From positions 151,977-215,976 of the forward strand of contig NMRA01000410.1 in NCBI GenBank assembly GCA_002633005.1: a stretch of DNA of 64,000 nt, in the 5' to 3' direction. Under the pieces are notes generated by a model. The model did no database searches. It was not told the origin of the DNA and worked only from the letters and a program-made list of their open reading frames with translations. This DNA is from Phoronis australis. Its lineage: Eukaryota > Phoronida > Phoronidae. Positions within the stretch are counted from its first letter, which is position 1, and each line of letters starts with the position of its first letter. Position numbers and translations under genes: made by a program. Of the stretch, positions 60,380-64,000 are shown piece after piece.

Positions 60380-62271
60380 CTACAAATAGAACAAGATAAA
60401 TCGCTCAATTGTCCAGCAACTCATAACTGCTTGTTTGAGGTTCTCCGATGACCCTCGTTTAACAAATACCGTGATCTTCATGCTAACCGACCGTGCCTCC
60501 ATGAGTCTAACGTGGCACTCTTTCCTCATTTTCTTTCTGCCCTTAACAAAGATAATCAACAGTCGTATGACAGAGTTATGACATCTGTTTAGGCCAGTTT
60601 TCCACAACTGGTTCATAAGGCGGCGAAAACATTGGCAAGGAGGCAAAATTTGCACTAAAATGGGCAGGCAATTGCATCACCTGGCGTGATTATTATTGAT
60701 CTACAAACCAGTCTACTACAGTTTCTAATACACGTTTCATACCCATAGCCAAGTGTTTCAACTGGTAGGAGCGAAATTGTAGTTAGCAAACCTGATTTTA
60801 GTTCTCTACCGCCAATTTTCAACTCCCTTGGTCCCCAGCCGTTCACAGATTCTTCAGAGATTGTTGCTGTACAATGCACGCATGAATCCGGATGTTGCTA
60901 ATAGAACACGCTGATAATAGTACAATGGCGGATTCCATAGCATCAGCATGTTCATATTTTGAGAATGCGTGCATTGCCTTCGTTCATGTTAATGTTCTGC
61001 TATCATTGACGTACAATACATGCGACAAACATCATGGTACAATAGACCTCTTTGCTGATTGCTGCCATTTTTGGTGCTCGGAGGAAATTCCCACTACACG
61101 CCTGTAGGTTTAGTGCTGACCAAAAGGACAGTTATTTTCAAATCGCGTAATACGTTTGACTATCACTTGAAGACTTAATAACATGAAAAAATAAGATATT
61201 AAGTAAATGTATATTTTTTAATCTTCTGTGTTATACAAAAACGCACTCCTCCACAAAAAATCGTTTCTTAAATGAGCGTAATTGTTTGAGTTTACATGAC
61301 CTTTCATTCCCAAAAAATGTCAGTTGATCTTTTTGTCTTTTGATTTATTTAGTTTTCCATTTAAATTCAAAACAACAGCTGGTTTATTTTCGGAACGGTC
61401 CGACCGAGCGCCTAGAGCGAGTGCTTTTTCTGAAAAATCGCTGACGGAAATAAAGGCAATCTTTCGAAAACAAATTACTTTTTGAATGCTAGACGTAACT
61501 GAACGCCAAATGCAAATAGAGTAATATTCCATTAACTGTGAAATCATATTTAGTCACTCTAAAGCAATTGACATGAACAATGACATTTTTAGACCGAATT
61601 TTAATATTTGTAACTATGAAAAATGTTACCCGGTTCATGCAAATTTCTTCTTTTGAATAGGCGCTCTTTCGGGGACGATCTTTCAGTGGTGAAATTTTAT
61701 GAAATTTCCAACAGATTTTAACATAAGCGTAAGTGCGTAATCTAGACGTAAACTAATGTGGAAGCACGCCAGACTTGAGTGTACAGGCACTGTAGACCAG
61801 GCGTACTGAGCGAACATTGACGAAAGTATTTACTGCATTCAGCGAGCCAAATACAAGGTGTTCCATTGGAACTGGATGCCCGGTGTACCCCGAGTCGAAA
61901 ACAGACGCCCGCACCTTCAAAACAGCTAATCAGCCCGAGAAACACGAACCCCAACCTTTAAAACAGAACCCCCGGGGACCGTACAGGACACCAGGTGACA
62001 GAAACACGACTCCAGCATTTTCTGTCAAACATTGTTTATCTCAAGAAAATAGAACCATTGCTTTGTGTTCATACGACATGTAATAATTTCATATTTTGAT
62101 GAAAAAATCCTCCTACTTTTAATACTTGTTGTGACATGTTGTTTCACTATATGAGAATTTTAGATTTTAGACAACTGATGACCGATATCTAGCCAAAAAT
62201 ACTGTTGATTCTTGAGAATCTGTTATACTCGTGGACGTGTACAGTGTACCCGACAGAGTGAACAATAAGAA
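60380..62271. other. Region between the terminal-exon-like repeat and a plus-strand first exon
   Basis: A possible minus-strand exon at about 60896-60793 reads QHPDSCVHCTATISEESVNG and WGPRELKIGGREL, with an acceptor-like TATTAG and donor-like TCAG|GTTTGC. Its end phase does not match the exon at 60379. The frames at 61320-61547 and 61742-62083 are unrecognised. Confidence 0.3.
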
Positions 62272-62356
62272 ATGGCGTGTGCTAGTGAGGTGGACGATTT
62301 GCCTTCGAAACTCGAATCTTTCTCGTATTACCCGCAGTGTATTCATAATTGTCCAG
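62272..62356 (+). CDS. Probable first coding exon of a gene leaving the window
   Basis: ATG at 62272 has a favourable context (A at -3, G at +4) and opens MACASEVDDLPSKLESFSYY followed by PQCIHNCP. A donor CCAG|GTACAT lies at 62356, in phase 1. No second exon was found in the remaining 1.6 kb, so the gene would continue outside. The product is not recognised and chance cannot be excluded. Confidence 0.35.
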
Positions 62357-64000
62357 GTACATGTTTATAGTCACAGTCACTAACCGAAAGCGAAGGCAAA
62401 GGTGGCAAAGTCCCCCTACAACGGTCACAAAATCCAGAAGTATGATCCCCAAAAAGAGTGCGAATGCGTTGAGTTCAGAAATTCCAGTTTCGAATTCCGT
62501 TTTAATGCTTGCTAAGAAGTTGAATTACATTTGTAGGGCAAGAATGGTACAATTGGTGACAGTGCAGGCCTATTGAATAAATAATTGTCGCAGTCTATTT
62601 CAAAATCCGGAAATTGATTGTGCCGGAAATAATGTACTCTCGACAAGTAAATCGACGAACCCTAAAATGCGGCTATTTATAAAGATATTTAGATGAATTA
62701 ATCAACAATGGCACTCGAAAGTCGACATAATGATTCTGTTTTTATTTTTGAACATATTTTTGAGAAAATATAGAATAGTCTGAAATTAACTAAATATTGG
62801 CCGAGATGACAGACAACGTGTTGAGAATATTTTTTTTTAATACATTTTACTTCTAAATACACTAATATTTACAAACGATAAGATCTTTGTAAATGAAACA
62901 CAGGCACACACACACACACGCGCGCGCGCGCGCGCGCGCGCGCGCGCACACATACATATCTAAATTACAGAAATTCACGGTTGGTCTAAAATAAGAGAAT
63001 ATAGATTGTGTTGAAAATCGCCCACAGACAAGTTTTCACGAGTTTTACCGATAAAATGAAATAAAATCAATATAATATAAGTTACGTTTTATAACTGATA
63101 ATTTCTAACAAATAAATTCACAACACAACTGGAAAGCACTTGCAGATGCTTTATCTCAAAGTTTGAGGCTACTGACATTGTCTCAGAAAATTTAAAAATT
63201 GTCTGGGTTTTCCGTCCGATCCCGGGGAAACTGTTTTAAATGTCGGGGTTAGTGTCTTTCGGGCTGGTTAGCTGAAGGTGAAGAAATCCTGTTTTCGACT
63301 TCGGGATATCTGTTTCACACCGTGGTACCAATTTCGATGGAACACCTTGAAATGGCAGTGTGTATTTTTTAACTGTTGGATCGCCAGAGCATCAATTTTA
63401 AGGATTGTTTTTTGCTCAAATGATTCGCGTATAGGCGCAAGCCCCTGGTTCTAAAAATACAGGCGCCTAAATACGGGCATCGACCGTAAAAATAAAGCGT
63501 TGAGTTTATCAGCGATGGAATTTTGCAAGAAATGATGTCATTTTAAGAGGCAGTCCATATAAAAACCAGTAGATTTTCAAAAATCAGTCTATACGTCAAA
63601 ATTTAAAACAACTTCATTTTTTTGTACATGGGTAGGTATCCTAACAAAAACCCAAATGCCAAATTTTGTGCACTCAATGACCCCTAATTTCGCCGCTGGA
63701 GCATGATAACACAAATTGGCACAATTGGGCATATTAGCCGTCTCAAAAATCACACGTTTTCAGCAACAAAAAGTAGTGTGTTACAAAATAGATCAAAAGC
63801 TACATTTTGGTGGCTGAATTAACCACCGTATACTATGCATAATTTTGTGCCATATATTAAAATCTGACAGTTTTGTGCTAGACAGGGGAAATAATCCACA
63901 GACCACTTTTGGGGCTAATTTTAGTGGCCATTTTTGTGACCATCTTACTGCCATAAAACACCTTGTAGCCTTATGTGACGTTTTGAACATACAGTTAAAG
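62357..64000. other. Terminal non-coding stretch with a CA/CG tract
   Basis: A+T-rich sequence, perhaps the first intron of the gene starting at 62272. The only structure recognised is the (CA)n(CG)n tract at 62903-62951. Confidence 0.5.
62903..62951. repeat. (CA)n(CG)n(CA)n alternating purine-pyrimidine tract
   Basis: Roughly 8 CA units followed by about 16 CG units and a short return to CA. It is a perfect alternating purine-pyrimidine run of about 48 bases. Confidence 0.95.

Noticed and set aside
1-64000. CRISPR arrays, operons, ribosome-binding sites
   Set aside because: The window is animal nuclear DNA with spliced genes; no regularly spaced direct repeats of that kind were seen.

Overview
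The window is eukaryotic nuclear DNA from an animal. Coding sequence is sparse, genes are split by GT-AG introns from about 60 bp to several kb, and A+T is high. Simple repeats and many foldback and interspersed repeats fill the rest. The recognisable proteins (RNase P subunit p29/POP4, the DNA dioxygenase ALKBH2, a centrin-like EF-hand protein, a CUB/sushi receptor) resemble vertebrate versions. With apparent high heterozygosity and decayed CR1/L2-like and L1/Tx1-like LINEs, this fits a marine invertebrate deuterostome (echinoderm, hemichordate or amphioxus). The species cannot be named from the sequence.

Layout. 0.5-1.7 kb, plus strand: the last three coding exons of POP4; its start lies outside the window. 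4.2-7.7 kb, minus strand: complete three-exon ALKBH2, tail to tail with POP4. 7.8-21.9 kb: no secure gene; foldback elements, interspersed repeats and one candidate short ORF. 22.3-26.3 kb, plus strand: a type I membrane protein with five CUB and four sushi domains in one 3-kb exon; a second exon adds the transmembrane helix and an NPAY-bearing tail. 26.3-33 kb: 3' flank, repeats and a weak minus-strand gene-like patch near 31.5-32.1 kb. 33.0-41.9 kb, minus strand: a centrin-like gene. Its second coding exon appears twice because a 3.6-kb segment is repeated across a single N, most simply an unmerged haplotype overlap. 42-49.8 kb: repeats, a polypyrimidine tract, a second N flanked by an inverted copy, and a possible 75-codon gene containing a perfect hairpin. 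49.9-52.35 kb, plus strand: a two-exon gene for an 80-residue secreted, probably GPI-anchored mini-protein with an SGSG glycosaminoglycan-type site. 53-60.4 kb: a nested AT-rich foldback, decayed LINE reverse transcriptases, and two inverted copies of a terminal-exon-like repeat. 62.3 kb: a probable first coding exon of a plus-strand gene that leaves the window.

The genes form no pathway: tRNA processing, alkylation repair, calcium signalling at centrosomes or cilia, and cell-surface recognition. Exon limits come from splice motifs, reading-frame continuity and remembered family sequence; no transcript or database evidence was available.
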